From positions 1-36,480 of the forward strand of contig JAAUOM010000035.1 in assembly GCA_012034865.1 (NCBI GenBank): a stretch of 36,480 nucleotides of DNA. Reading direction: 5' to 3'. Source of the DNA: Acaryochloris sp. CRU_2_0. Its GTDB lineage: Bacteria > Cyanobacteriota > Cyanobacteriia > Thermosynechococcales > Thermosynechococcaceae. Of this stretch, positions 1-8,497 are shown piece by piece; the stretch's first letter is position 1; each line of letters starts with the position of its first letter. The translations under genes were made by a program, and so were the position numbers. The notes beneath the pieces were generated by a model that was not told the origin of the DNA, did no database searches, and saw nothing but the letters and a program-made list of their open reading frames with translations.

Positions 1-15
1 GGAGTATAGACCCGT

Positions 16-43
16 AAAGTGACACTCAAAAAAGTGTCACTTT
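16..43 (+). terminator. perfect 11-bp hairpin, possible terminator
   Basis: AAAGTGACACT (16-26) and AGTGTCACTTT (33-43) form a perfect 11-bp stem with a 6-nt loop. Only four T follow on the plus strand, so it is a weak intrinsic terminator, or a protein or RNA structure site. It probably belongs to a gene left of the window. Confidence 0.35.
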
Positions 44-102
44 TGAGAATAGGTTGGGCAGCCATCGGGATATTCTATATCCAGTGAGGAGTGATTCAGA
101 TG

Positions 103-149
103 AAAAGCTCTTGAGGTCGAAACACGGCAAGACTCTCAAGAGCTTTTTT
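103..149 (+). terminator. intrinsic terminator, possibly bidirectional
   Basis: AAAAGCTCTTGAG (103-115) pairs perfectly with CTCAAGAGCTTTT (135-147) around a 19-nt loop, and the right arm runs into six T (144-149). On plus it would end a transcript entering from the left. On minus the stem ends in a U run from the AAAA at 103-106, so it may also stop the rppA transcript that ends at 204. Confidence 0.7.
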
Positions 150-203
150 ATTTTGGAAACATAGATTTCCTGGTGAAGCTATGTTTGGTTAAGGTTCTCA
201 GGA

Positions 204-953
204 TTACTGAGGTGCTTCTGTGACGGAGCCAAACCAATAGCCTTTACCGTAAATTGTATGGATGAGTGGTGTAGACTCCCTAGCCGCGATCTTGCGACGT
301 AATAAACGGATTTGGGCAGCTAAGACGTTACTACTGGGTTGTTCTCCCCTTGGCCAGAGGTGCTGATAAATCTGGTCATGGGTTAGAAGTTGGTGCGGAT
401 GTTGCATTAAATAGGCCAGCAACTGGCTCTCTTTCTCCGACAGGGTAATGGTATGACCGTTACAGTAGGCAATCTGACTATCTAACTCCAGTTCTAAGCC
501 TTCTACCCGTAGTCTTTGTGGAGGGGTAGGTAGTTCGCTGTCCCATCCCGGTGTGTTTGGGGGGTGAGTGAGCTGCTCACTGCGACGCAGTAGCGCTCGT
601 ACTCTTGCTAGCAATTCTCTGAGTTCAAAAGGTTTGACTAAGTAATCATCTGCGCCCGCATCCAGACCTTGGACGCGATCATCTAGGGTATCTTTGGCCG
701 TCAGAAATAGCACAGGTGTGAGGATATTTTGCGATCGCAACACCTGACACACTTCCACCCCTGATTGCTTGGGTAACATCCAATCCAAAATCAACAAATT
801 ATAAAATTGACCTTGTTCAGCTTGGTACCGTACCGCTCGTAAAGCCGCTTCCCCATCATTGGCCACATCCACCTCATAGCCCTCACGCTTTAACAAACGG
901 CTAAGGGGATCGGTGAGTTCAACCTCATCATCAACTAGCAAAATCTGACTCAT
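204..953 (-). CDS. rppA: OmpR-family response regulator, RppA type
   Basis: A DNA-binding response regulator of 249 aa. The receiver domain (about residues 1-120) has the acidic pair D8/D9, phospho-acceptor D57 in LILDWMLP, T85 and K107. A winged-helix output domain follows (about 150-245), ending in the usual wing sequence IHTIYGKGYWF. The stretch DEVELTDPLSRLL plus LTAKDTLDDRVQGLDAGADDY closely resembles cyanobacterial RppA/NrsR, known in Synechocystis as a regulator of photosynthesis genes and of nickel response. The start is placed at ATG 953, where MSQILLVDDE begins; an in-frame start at 989 would add 12 atypical residues and run into a palindrome. The partner kinase (RppB type) is not in the window, so the assignment rests on sequence type alone. 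Confidence 0.85.
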   Translation of the reverse strand: MSQILLVDDEVELTDPLSRLLKREGYEVDVANDGEAALRAVRYQAEQGQFYNLLILDWMLPKQSGVEVCQVLRSQNILTPVLFLTAKDTLDDRVQGLDAGADDYLVKPFELRELLARVRALLRRSEQLTHPPNTPGWDSELPTPPQRLRVEGLELELDSQIAYCNGHTITLSEKESQLLAYLMQHPHQLLTHDQIYQHLWPRGEQPSSNVLAAQIRLLRRKIAARESTPLIHTIYGKGYWFGSVTEAPQ

Positions 954-982
954 CGTCAGCAAAGAAAATATCTGTACTCTGC

Positions 983-1002
983 TCTTCACTGTACAGTGAA
1001 GA
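983..1002. promoter_or_regulatory. 20-bp perfect palindrome upstream of rppA
   Basis: TCTTCACTGTACAGTGAAGA is a perfect dyad centred 40 bp before the rppA ATG, inside the 104-bp gap between rppA and the divergent small membrane protein gene. Placement and symmetry fit an operator bound by a dimer, possibly RppA itself. OmpR-family sites are more often direct repeats, so another repressor is equally possible. Confidence 0.45.
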
Positions 1003-1057
1003 AGGCAGGCTTTTTGAGTAGTTTATTACCCCCTCTATTGTCAGGAAAAAAGGGATC

Positions 1058-1276
1058 ATGACGCCAATCGAACCCTCACCCCCCCAATCTTCCCCCTCTA
1101 GTTGGGGTTTTTTACTCAAAGTCTTTGGCCTCTCCAGCCTGCTATCGATTGCGATTAAGCAGCTTGGCCCCTTTTTACCCATTTCTGCTACGGCTAGTCT
1201 GGTTTTAGGGGTTGTGTTCACTCCCTCTTTATTCCTCGGCCTGCTGTTAGCGCTACGCAGTCAGCGACAACCCTGA
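1058..1276 (+). CDS. small two-helix membrane protein
   Basis: A 72-aa protein with a Pro/Ser-rich start (residues 1-15), a hydrophobic segment at about 17-33, and a second at about 42-66 followed by the positive tail RSQRQP. It resembles short conserved cyanobacterial membrane proteins without assigned function. It is divergent from rppA, and its last 24 bp overlap the tail of the convergent HAD gene, which argues for compact, genuine coding on both strands. No ribosome-binding site is obvious before ATG 1058. Function unknown. Confidence 0.6.
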   Translation: MTPIEPSPPQSSPSSWGFLLKVFGLSSLLSIAIKQLGPFLPISATASLVLGVVFTPSLFLGLLLALRSQRQP

Positions 1277-1963
1277 TAAATCAGCAATTTCTGTCTGGGT
1301 GGTGGCGGGGAGAGCTTTGCCTTCTCGATTCAACCAAATTCCCTTTAAACCAGCATTTTCAGCCCCTTCATAGTCATCCTGCCAGCTATCCCCGATATGC
1401 CAAGCTGTATGGACTGGAATTTGATGTTTGGCAACCGCTGCCGCAAACATTTGAGCCTGGGGTTTAGCCGCCCCCACTTCCGTAGAAATCGTCACCGATT
1501 CAAAATAATCCTGAAGTTCAAGTGCCTTGAGAACCGCGTACAGGCGACTGTCAAAGTTAGAAATCACTCCCAGTCTGATCCCTTGCTGTCGCCATTGGTT
1601 TAACACTTGGGGAACCTCAGGATAAACCAACCAAGGTTCTGGTGTGGCAAAGTGATCAAATAACCGCTGAAAGAATGAATCGAAATCTGCAAACAAATTC
1701 AAGACCCCAACTTCAGCAAAGGCTTGCTGGGCAATTCCTTGCCACCACACAAACTCATGTCTGGGTAAATCTGGCGGAGCCACACCCGGAAAAGCTGCTT
1801 TAGGGGCTGCCAAGAAGCTATCGATAAACGCCTGATTCAAGGACTGGGAATTAACCTTGACCCCAGCTTGTTCAGCAAACTGGCTATAAATCTCCCCTAC
1901 GGTTCCCCGGACTCCAAACAGCGTGCCAACAGCATCTAGAAAGATCACAGTAGGTAGGGTCAT
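1253..1963 (-). CDS. HAD-superfamily hydrolase, subfamily IA
   Basis: A 236-aa phosphatase-like protein. Motif I is FLDAVGTLFG (D10), motif II is GVISNFDSRL with the conserved Ser, motif III Lys lies in GAAKPQ, and motif IV is HIGDSWQDDYEGA. A helical cap domain fills residues 15-95, as in subfamily IA. The second Asp of the usual DxD in motif I is Val. That substitution is seen in REG-2/HDHD3-like members, so the catalytic acid is probably supplied differently or activity is altered. The substrate cannot be told from sequence. It is convergent with, and overlaps by 24 bp, the small membrane protein gene. Confidence 0.88.
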   Translation of the reverse strand: MTLPTVIFLDAVGTLFGVRGTVGEIYSQFAEQAGVKVNSQSLNQAFIDSFLAAPKAAFPGVAPPDLPRHEFVWWQGIAQQAFAEVGVLNLFADFDSFFQRLFDHFATPEPWLVYPEVPQVLNQWRQQGIRLGVISNFDSRLYAVLKALELQDYFESVTISTEVGAAKPQAQMFAAAVAKHQIPVHTAWHIGDSWQDDYEGAENAGLKGIWLNREGKALPATTQTEIADLSGLSLTA

Positions 1964-2197
1964 TGGTTAGTCGTAGTGAACAGCGAGGCAGGTGGGTTCA
2001 GCCAACAACCCCTTATAATAACAGCCTCAAAAGTCAATAATCCGCAAAGCTTATAGGAACCATTGATTCTTTTAGATTGAGTAACCTTGTCTACGGGGCA
2101 CTCTCACCCAACCCTCAATTCAGACCCAGATGACTTTTCCTTTGTGATCAAGACAGTTGCTATTTTAATGAAGGAGCGTTTAACGTTAGGTTAAGTA

Positions 2198-2997
2198 ATG
2201 GTTAAAAAATCCATGAACCTTAATCTCCAGTTAGATTCCATCCCTAAACAAGTCCTCCGGTTTCAACTGTTGACCCTTTTGGGCTTGCTTGTCCTTAGTT
2301 TTATCAGCTATCTCTATCGGTACTTGGGATTCCGCCAAGCTCGAAGTTCTGGCTTGTGGTTGTTTTATGTTGATGCTGAGAAAAGTGTGGTGACTTGGTA
2401 CTCGGCATCTTTGTTGCTTCTGTGTGCGGTTTTGTTGGCTGCGATCGCCTTTTTAAAATCCAAAACCGCCCGCGGTATGTTCGCCATTGGCAAGGGTTGG
2501 CATTAATCTTCACCCTTCTATCCATTGATGAAACCATCTCAATACACGAGAAGCTCATCTCTCCATTGAGATCAGCCCTGAACACGGGTGGTTTTTTCCA
2601 CTTTGCCTGGGTGGTGGTTGCTATCCCCTTGGTTGCCCTCTTTGTGATGGTTTATTTACGCTTTCTAGCCCACCTTCCCAGAAAGACCCGGCGATTATTT
2701 TGGCTGAGTGGCATTACTTACATCGCTGGTGCAATTGGGTTTGAGATGATCAGCGGTCCCATCGCAGCATCATCTGGCCACGAAGCACTGCCCTATGCCA
2801 TCAGTGTCCACTTTGAAGAGGGATTGGAGATGTTGGGCTTGACGATCTTTGTTTACGGATTGCTCAGCTATCTTAGTTCCTATATTGAAGAAGTTGTGGT
2901 TTGTCTTAACCCTGTTGAAAGTCTGGTAACAGCACCCTTATCGGTGAAAGAGGTAATCCACTACCCTTTGACACCTAAAAAATCAAATCGTCTATGA
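2198..2997 (+). pseudogene. integral membrane protein split by a -1 frame change
   Basis: Two overlapping reading frames encode one protein. The first (from ATG 2198) gives an N-terminal membrane helix, an extracytoplasmic stretch and a second helix, and closes at 2504-2506. The second frame, one base back, carries RYVRHWQGLALIFTLLS, then SIDETISIHE and three further membrane helices to 2997. Joining them near 2450-2458 gives a continuous protein of about 266 aa of an unassigned cyanobacterial membrane family. The junction lies in T5-A4 (2450-2458), and T-TTA-AAA at 2452-2458 is in the correct phase to be a -1 slippery heptamer. A one-base deletion or sequencing error is the simplest reading; programmed frameshifting is possible. 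The gene sits between the HAD and glgA genes. Confidence 0.7.
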
Positions 2998-3025
2998 GAC
3001 TTTTAGATTAGATCCTAGGGATTTC

Positions 3026-4498
3026 CTAATAACGAACCATTTCATAGACCCCCAGGTATTGCTGAGCAGGGTGATTCCAGGAATAATCATAGGCCATCCC
3101 CTGCATTATCAGATTTTGGAATTCCTTGGGATGGTTATACCAAAGGTCAATGGCGCGATTCATTGCCGATTCTAGAGCCTGATTGTCCGTTTGGTAAAAG
3201 ACGTAGCCATTGCGTTTTTCGGGGGGTTTTTCTGGATCATAATCTCGATCAAAGACCGTATTCACTAGGCCACCGACACCCCGGACAATGGGCACTGTTC
3301 CATACTGGAGACCAATGACCTGGGTTAAGCCACAAGGTTCGTAGTTACTGGGAACCACAATTAGATTGGCTCCAGCGTAAATCAGATGAGCCAGCTCTTC
3401 GTTAAACCCCAGTTCTAAATGGCAGTCTGGATTGCTGTTGAGAAATTGCTTTTCATGCCAGAACCAAGCATTAATGCCTGGTTCAGTGGCAGATCCGAGT
3501 AAGACAAATTGAGCCTTGTGATTGAGGGCATGATAAATGGCATGATGCACCAAATGCATTCCTTTTTGGGTATCCAGGCGGCCAATAAAGGCAATCAGGG
3601 GTTTGTCTACATCCCGTAGGAGCAAGCGGCTGCGCAGGGCTTTTTTATTGAGGGCTTTACCACTCAAATCTTGGAGGGAATAGGGGTGAGGGATATAAGA
3701 ATCGATCTCTGGGTTCCAGATGTTGTAATCAATGCCGTTAAGAATTCCCCCAAACTTGTGATGGTGAAGTTCTAGGGTGTGTCCCAACCCATACCCGACG
3801 TCCTCGTAGCGGGCTTCCCAGGCATGGTGAGGGGAGACGGTATTCACATAATTGGCGTAGACAATCCCGCCCTTCATGAAGTTGAGGGCAAAGGTATTGA
3901 AATTATCACGTAAGCGATCGTACTGGAAATAATAAGCCTCTTGATTTAGCCCCGTAGCCCAGAGAATATCAACACCCGCAATGCCTTGATGCTTGAAGTT
4001 ATGAATGGTGTAAACAACGCGTTGCCGCTCCATGCCGTGGTATTGATACATCTCATACAACAGCACAGGAACCAGCCCCGTTTGCCAATCATGGCAATGT
4101 AATATATCGGGTCGTTTATTCGATTTCAGCAAAAACTCTAGGGCAGCTTTACTGAAAAAAGCGAAGCGCATTTGATCATCGGTGTTCCCGTAGTAATAGC
4201 CCCGATTAAAGAAATTGTCAGCAGAATTAGGCTGAATAAAAAAGCAGAGTTGGCCATGCACCCACCCACAAAAGACGTTGCAATGAATACCTCCCCCATA
4301 CCAAGGCACCCATAGATCCCGATAGGCTTCATGCAGACCCCAAATATGGTCGTAGCGCATGCAGTCGTACATTGGCAGAATGAGTTCAATGCAATGACCC
4401 CGTAAATCGAGTTCCCGACTGAGGCCATAAACGACATCCCCCAGCCCACCTGCTTTGATCACAGGGGCACATTCAGAGGCAATCTGGACAATGTACAC
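3026..4498 (-). CDS. glgA: glycogen (starch) synthase, GlgA2 type
   Basis: ADP-glucose-dependent glycogen synthase of family GT5, 490 aa, extending alpha-1,4-glucan chains in the cytosol. Near the N-terminus is the ADP-glucose-binding loop K15-A-G-G-L-G, followed by LHCHDWQTGLVPV. The C-terminal Rossmann domain shows IGRLDTQKG and the glycine-rich EPCGLTQVIGLQYG with IVRGVGGL. The length is normal and no frame problems are visible. The long N-terminal sequence with MRYDHIWGLH and DLWVPWYGG matches the second cyanobacterial GlgA class, related to starch synthases III/IV. The start at ATG 4498 places MYIVQIASECAPVIKAGG at the terminus, as in relatives. The gene is convergent with the broken membrane protein gene and 27 bp from it. 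Confidence 0.95.
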   Translation of the reverse strand: MYIVQIASECAPVIKAGGLGDVVYGLSRELDLRGHCIELILPMYDCMRYDHIWGLHEAYRDLWVPWYGGGIHCNVFCGWVHGQLCFFIQPNSADNFFNRGYYYGNTDDQMRFAFFSKAALEFLLKSNKRPDILHCHDWQTGLVPVLLYEMYQYHGMERQRVVYTIHNFKHQGIAGVDILWATGLNQEAYYFQYDRLRDNFNTFALNFMKGGIVYANYVNTVSPHHAWEARYEDVGYGLGHTLELHHHKFGGILNGIDYNIWNPEIDSYIPHPYSLQDLSGKALNKKALRSRLLLRDVDKPLIAFIGRLDTQKGMHLVHHAIYHALNHKAQFVLLGSATEPGINAWFWHEKQFLNSNPDCHLELGFNEELAHLIYAGANLIVVPSNYEPCGLTQVIGLQYGTVPIVRGVGGLVNTVFDRDYDPEKPPEKRNGYVFYQTDNQALESAMNRAIDLWYNHPKEFQNLIMQGMAYDYSWNHPAQQYLGVYEMVRY

Positions 4499-4604
4499 GG
4501 TTACTCCTTGCTTGCATCAATAGCTGTTAGAAAAGGATAGATTAACCCTTAATTTACAAAAGTATATATTTTATGGCTTTCCCACAAGGGGGAATTGCAA
4601 AATT

Positions 4605-4838
4605 CTACTTCTCTATTAGGGGTTGCGATCGCCCAAAAGATTGCTCAAAGCCTTGCCCCTCAAACAACTCGAAGCCCTGAGTGAGACATTGCTCGACTTT
4701 TGGAACCTGTAAACTTAGGGCGTGGGTTGCCAGAGCCTTGATCAAGGGTGATGGAACTCGAACGACTGGGTTGAAGACAAATAACTGAGGTGGGTCAAAA
4801 CTATCCGCAATGTCTCTGTTGAATGGTAAGCAGCCCAT
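4605..4838 (-). CDS. possible small hypothetical protein
   Basis: A 77-aa frame starting at ATG 4838, divergent from the SIMPL gene with 52 bp between starts. The sequence (PPQLFVFNPVVRVPSPLI, then KALATHALSLQVPKVEQC) looks like a folded, amphipathic protein rather than a random frame and contains a HIP1 site. I do not recognise a family. It fills most of the otherwise empty 390 bp between glgA and the SIMPL gene. It could be a chance frame. Confidence 0.38.
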   Translation of the reverse strand: MGCLPFNRDIADSFDPPQLFVFNPVVRVPSPLIKALATHALSLQVPKVEQCLTQGFELFEGQGFEQSFGRSQPLIEK

Positions 4839-4890
4839 CACGGTTGGCCATGCCAATATTCCATTTTCGTTCTTTCAACATCAAATCCTT

Positions 4891-5643
4891 ATGAAATGCG
4901 ATCGCTTTGTTTGTCGAGGGTCTTTGGTTACCACCTGTGTTGGGGTGTTGGGGTTAACCCTGTTTATGGGAGCAGCATTCCCTGTATTGGCTCAACCTCG
5001 TCCGCTACCGAATTCAGAGGTACAGTATCGTGTCCTCACTGTGACCGGGCAAGGGGTAGAAAATGTTCAAACCACCCAAGCTGAGGTGCGTTTGGGGGTG
5101 GATGTTCAGGGTAAGACTGCTGAGGTGGTTCAACAAGAGGCTGCCCGTCGTTCGGCTGCGGTGGTTTCTCTGCTTAAGTCTCGCAATGTCGGGAGATTAG
5201 AGACTTCGGGGATCACCCTCAACCCAGAGTACAACTACAACAATGGCAAACAGGAGCTGATTGGGTATCGGGGCAGCAATATTGTCAGTTTTCGCATCGA
5301 CACGGGTAAAGCAGGTTCATTACTAGATGATGCCGTCAAGGCTGGAGCCTCTCGCATTGATAGTGTTTCGTTTGTTGCGGCAGAGGAAGCGATCTCAGCC
5401 GCTCAAAAACAAGCGTTAGTCAAAGCCACTAAAGATGCCCAAGACCAAGCCAAAGTGGTTTTAGCTGCCCTCAACCTTTCTCCCCAAGATGTTGTTAGTA
5501 TCCAAATTGGAGCCAACACCCCTCCTCCGCCGCCGATCCCTGTACAGGCGAAAGTTCTGTCCGCTGAAGCTGATGCCACAACTCCCGTTGTGGGTGGGGA
5601 GCAAGCGGTTCAAGCATCGGTGACCTTACAAATCCGGTATTAA
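4891..5643 (+). CDS. secreted SIMPL-domain (DUF541) protein
   Basis: A 250-aa exported protein of the SIMPL/DUF541 family (related to Bp26 and E. coli YggE), usually periplasmic and linked to stress tolerance without a defined activity. The start at ATG 4891 gives a signal peptide: MKCDRFVCRGS, a hydrophobic core to about residue 28, then cleavage after VLAQ. The earlier in-frame ATG at 4810 would bury this signal, so it is rejected. The mature domain has the family opening RVLTVTGQG, the repeated AAxRSAAVVSLLK pattern and a final VTLQIRY. A proline run (TPPPPPIPVQ) sits at about residue 205-215. A HIP1 site overlaps the start region. No operon partner is evident. Confidence 0.85.
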   Translation: MKCDRFVCRGSLVTTCVGVLGLTLFMGAAFPVLAQPRPLPNSEVQYRVLTVTGQGVENVQTTQAEVRLGVDVQGKTAEVVQQEAARRSAAVVSLLKSRNVGRLETSGITLNPEYNYNNGKQELIGYRGSNIVSFRIDTGKAGSLLDDAVKAGASRIDSVSFVAAEEAISAAQKQALVKATKDAQDQAKVVLAALNLSPQDVVSIQIGANTPPPPPIPVQAKVLSAEADATTPVVGGEQAVQASVTLQIRY

Positions 5644-5774
5644 AAGGTTCAATCAATCGGTCGATGCTTATGAAGGCAAAAATTAGGGATAAAGGCAAAA
5701 GGGAACCCGTAATAATCCTATAGTGAATCGTCGATCGATCCCTTGTACTTAGACAATATGGAGCTGGCAAAGAG

Positions 5775-5822
5775 CTAGAGGATGTCCTTGCAGGTAAGGT
5801 AAATCGCAAGGACATCCTCTAG
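5775..5822 (+). other. 17-bp perfect hairpin in front of dnaX
   Basis: Positions 5775-5791 and 5806-5822 are perfect reverse complements (17 bp, core AGGATGTCCTTGC) around a 14-nt loop. There is no T run, so it is not a classical terminator. It ends 39 bp before the dnaX start codon and would be part of the dnaX leader or separate it from the SIMPL gene 130 bp upstream. Confidence 0.6.
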
Positions 5823-5861
5823 AGTAGAAGTGTGTTGCCCAGTCTCGGAGTAGGGTCAATT

Positions 5862-7859
5862 GTGGCTTATGAACCCCTTCATCATAAATATCGTCCTCAA
5901 GTCTTTGCGGATTTAGTGGGTCAAGATGCGATCGCCACTACCTTAACCAATGCCATCTGTTCACAACGTATTGCGCCTGCTTACCTCTTCACTGGACCTA
6001 GAGGTACGGGGAAAACCTCCAGTGCTAGGATTCTCGCTAAATCCTTAAATTGTCTGAGCAGTGAAAAACCGACACCGATGCCCTGTGGAACTTGCAATGT
6101 CTGTCAGGAAGTAACGAAGGGCAACTCCCTGGATGTGATTGAAATTGATGCAGCCAGTAATACCGGAGTTGACAATATTCGAGACCTCATTGAAAAGGCA
6201 CAATTTGCCCCCGTGCAATGTCGCTTCAAAATCTACTGCTTAGATGAAGTACATATGCTGAGTACAGCAGCCTTTAATGCCCTGCTAAAGACCTTAGAAG
6301 AACCCCCCGATCGCATCGTTTTTATCCTGGCTACTACTGATCCCCAGCGGGTTCTACCTACGATTATTTCTCGTTGCCAGCGCTTTGACTTTCGGCGAAT
6401 TGCTTTAGCAGCAATGGTGCAACATCTAGCTCATATTGCTGAAGTGGAAAATATCGCCATTACCCCCACAGCCATTGAACTGATCGCTCAAATAGCTCAA
6501 GGGGGATTACGGGATGCCGAGAGCCTCCTCGATCAACTGAGTTTACTCACGGGGGAAATAGATAACACCCAAGTTTGGGACTTAGTGGGTGTTGTGCCGG
6601 AACAAGCCTTATTAGCGCTTTTGCAAGCCATTGTGGCGGGACAGCCAGCCCTTATCGTAGAGCAGACCCAGACGTTACTCAACCGAGGCCGTGAACCCTT
6701 AGGGGTTTTACAGAATTTAGCGGGGTTTTATCGGGATTTATTAATTGCCAAGACAGCCCCCCAACGTCGTGATTTGGTGGCCGTGACGGCGTCAACTTGG
6801 GCAGCGCTTACTCAGATGGCTCAACACTTTGCCCTAGAGCAAATTTTGGCTGGGCAACAACATTTACGCAGTTGTGAGGCACAGATCAAAAATTCTACCC
6901 AGCCTCGCCTGTGGTTAGAAGTGACTCTTTTAGGACTATTACCTGGCGCAACCCTATCACAGCTAGCCCCCCGACCCGTTCAACGCCAGCCTCCCACCTC
7001 TGCGTTGGAACCGACCCCTCAAATTCTGGCAACGCCCGCTACTGAGATCATCGCTAAAGATCTAGAGTCTGTAGTTGCTGTAGATGTCTCTAATGCTAAG
7101 CCTCAGGAATTGACGATTAAAACAACAGAAATTCAAACGCCCAAACAACCTTTGGCAGAGTCAGTTGTTGATGATCAGACTGAGAAAATAACAATGGATG
7201 GTGTTATCTGCACCCACTCTCAGCTCGATTCAATGGGGGAATCTGTAAGTGTCAACGCATCCTCTGCCCAAAAGCACAGCCCCAGCCCTTTACCGTTGCC
7301 ACAAAAGGCTGAATCTGTACCGCAAGAGCCTGCTCCATCTCCAGAATCCTTCGATCTAGAAGAAGTTTGGCGACAAGTACTGGATAAGCTTAATCCTGCT
7401 GGTCAGGCTCTTTTCAGAGAACATGGACAACTGCTCTCTTGGCAAGGTCGAGAGGTTCGGATTGGCATTCGTAAATCTCTATTAAAAATAGCTCAGCCCA
7501 AAGTAGCAGAAGTCGAAAATACGTTTCTTAGATGCTTTAGCCAGAAGGTGAAAGTTACGTTAGATATCCTTACCCCAGAGCAACTCAAGTCTAAGACGGC
7601 TCAATCTGCGCCAAAATCCACCTCATTGACACAAAAGTCTGCATCAACCACTCTAAGGCCAGCGCTCAATCATCCCCCTCAAGACACACTGAATTCTATT
7701 TCTTCAGAGCCTCAACTCGCCCAACCCGCAATAGCTGATGGCCAACAACAAAAAGGGAGTGATGGTGAAGTGCAAACCCTGGAGCCACCGAGTTGGCAGA
7801 ATAAAGATGAAACTGCGATCGCAGCCCACAGCTTTGCCCAGTTTTCAATGGTGCCTTAG
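5862..7859 (+). CDS. dnaX: DNA polymerase III gamma/tau subunit
   Basis: The clamp-loader ATPase of the replicative polymerase, about 665 aa. The start is placed at GTG 5862, giving MAYEPLHHKYRPQ, the usual cyanobacterial terminus, with GGAG and AGGG upstream; a GTG at 5832 is in frame but adds ten atypical residues. Walker A GPRGTGKT is at 45-52, zinc-binding Cys at 64, 75, 78 and 81, and Walker B DEVH at 128-131. Sensor 1 and the arginine-finger region ATTDPQRVLPTIISRCQRF follow. Domain III extends to about 360, then a long low-complexity Pro/Gln/Ser linker and a C-terminal tau-like block near 500-590. No intein is present, unlike the dnaX of some cyanobacteria. No slippery A-run for a short gamma form was noticed. 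The gene is preceded by a strong hairpin. Confidence 0.95.
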   Translation: MAYEPLHHKYRPQVFADLVGQDAIATTLTNAICSQRIAPAYLFTGPRGTGKTSSARILAKSLNCLSSEKPTPMPCGTCNVCQEVTKGNSLDVIEIDAASNTGVDNIRDLIEKAQFAPVQCRFKIYCLDEVHMLSTAAFNALLKTLEEPPDRIVFILATTDPQRVLPTIISRCQRFDFRRIALAAMVQHLAHIAEVENIAITPTAIELIAQIAQGGLRDAESLLDQLSLLTGEIDNTQVWDLVGVVPEQALLALLQAIVAGQPALIVEQTQTLLNRGREPLGVLQNLAGFYRDLLIAKTAPQRRDLVAVTASTWAALTQMAQHFALEQILAGQQHLRSCEAQIKNSTQPRLWLEVTLLGLLPGATLSQLAPRPVQRQPPTSALEPTPQILATPATEIIAKDLESVVAVDVSNAKPQELTIKTTEIQTPKQPLAESVVDDQTEKITMDGVICTHSQLDSMGESVSVNASSAQKHSPSPLPLPQKAESVPQEPAPSPESFDLEEVWRQVLDKLNPAGQALFREHGQLLSWQGREVRIGIRKSLLKIAQPKVAEVENTFLRCFSQKVKVTLDILTPEQLKSKTAQSAPKSTSLTQKSASTTLRPALNHPPQDTLNSISSEPQLAQPAIADGQQQKGSDGEVQTLEPPSWQNKDETAIAAHSFAQFSMVP

Positions 7860-8049
7860 TCGATATGGATCAAGAATGAATTGATACGCTTTCTATGAAT
7901 TGGGCACTTATCCTAGTTTAGAAAATTGATCTCGAAAACTCCAGTTCTCAACTTGGATGGGGTTTAGTTTCGCCTTTGTGAAACTTTTTAATTAGATCTT
8001 CGTCAACACTTAACAATAAATGTTCCTTATTGATTGAGGTTCAGGATCA

Positions 8050-8457
8050 ATGACTAATAAAGCTTTCAGCAATCAAAGATGGGTACTGTCCTCAGCAACC
8101 CTACTGTGTTTAGCTGGGTTGAGCGCCCTTTCTCCCAAGCTAACTTGGGCGCAGGATGCACCCCAAACAGACCCAGCACCAGCGACGACGGATGAGGTCA
8201 CACCCACCCCGACAGCTCCTGCTGCGCCAGCACCCACCCCGGTTACCCCTGGTACGACCAACCAAGTCTCACCTCCCAAAACAGAGACAGTGCCTGCTCC
8301 TACCGCAGCACCAGTCATAGAGGGAACTCCACCTGCAACCCCAGCCGAAGTTGCGCCCGCCCCAGCCTATCCAGCGCCTGCGGGTGAGAGTGAGGCAGCT
8401 CCATCTACAACCACCAATGAAGAACCCGCTCAGCCGCCCATCCGCGCATTGTGGTAG
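8050..8457 (+). CDS. exported Pro/Ala/Thr-rich low-complexity protein
   Basis: A 135-aa protein with a signal peptide (MTNKAFSNQRWVLSSATLL, cleavage likely after TWAQ near residue 35) and a mature part made almost wholly of Pro, Ala, Thr and Glu. GAGG and AGGAT lie just before ATG 8050. It is probably a flexible periplasmic or cell-surface segment; no fold or activity can be read. The frame ends in RALW-stop. One base forward, the DNA stays open for about 22 further codons (RIVVGSGDNSTSTSN), so the tail may have been altered by an indel near 8435-8445, but I cannot decide this. Confidence 0.65.
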   Translation: MTNKAFSNQRWVLSSATLLCLAGLSALSPKLTWAQDAPQTDPAPATTDEVTPTPTAPAAPAPTPVTPGTTNQVSPPKTETVPAPTAAPVIEGTPPATPAEVAPAPAYPAPAGESEAAPSTTTNEEPAQPPIRALW

Positions 8458-8497
8458 GTTCAGGGGACAACTCCACCTCGACTTCTAACATTAAGCA

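Noticed and set aside
2998..3025. Terminator between the broken membrane gene and glgA
   Set aside because: Only a short CCTAGG dyad, with no stem long enough and no T run.
5862..7859. Intein in dnaX
   Set aside because: Some cyanobacterial dnaX genes carry one, but here the P-loop, zinc finger and DEVH regions are continuous and the length is normal without insertion.
8073..8318. Minus-strand Gly/Val-rich frame inside the low-complexity exported protein gene
   Set aside because: The antisense of a Pro/Ala/Thr-rich repeat always yields a Gly/Val-rich open frame; no independent signal.
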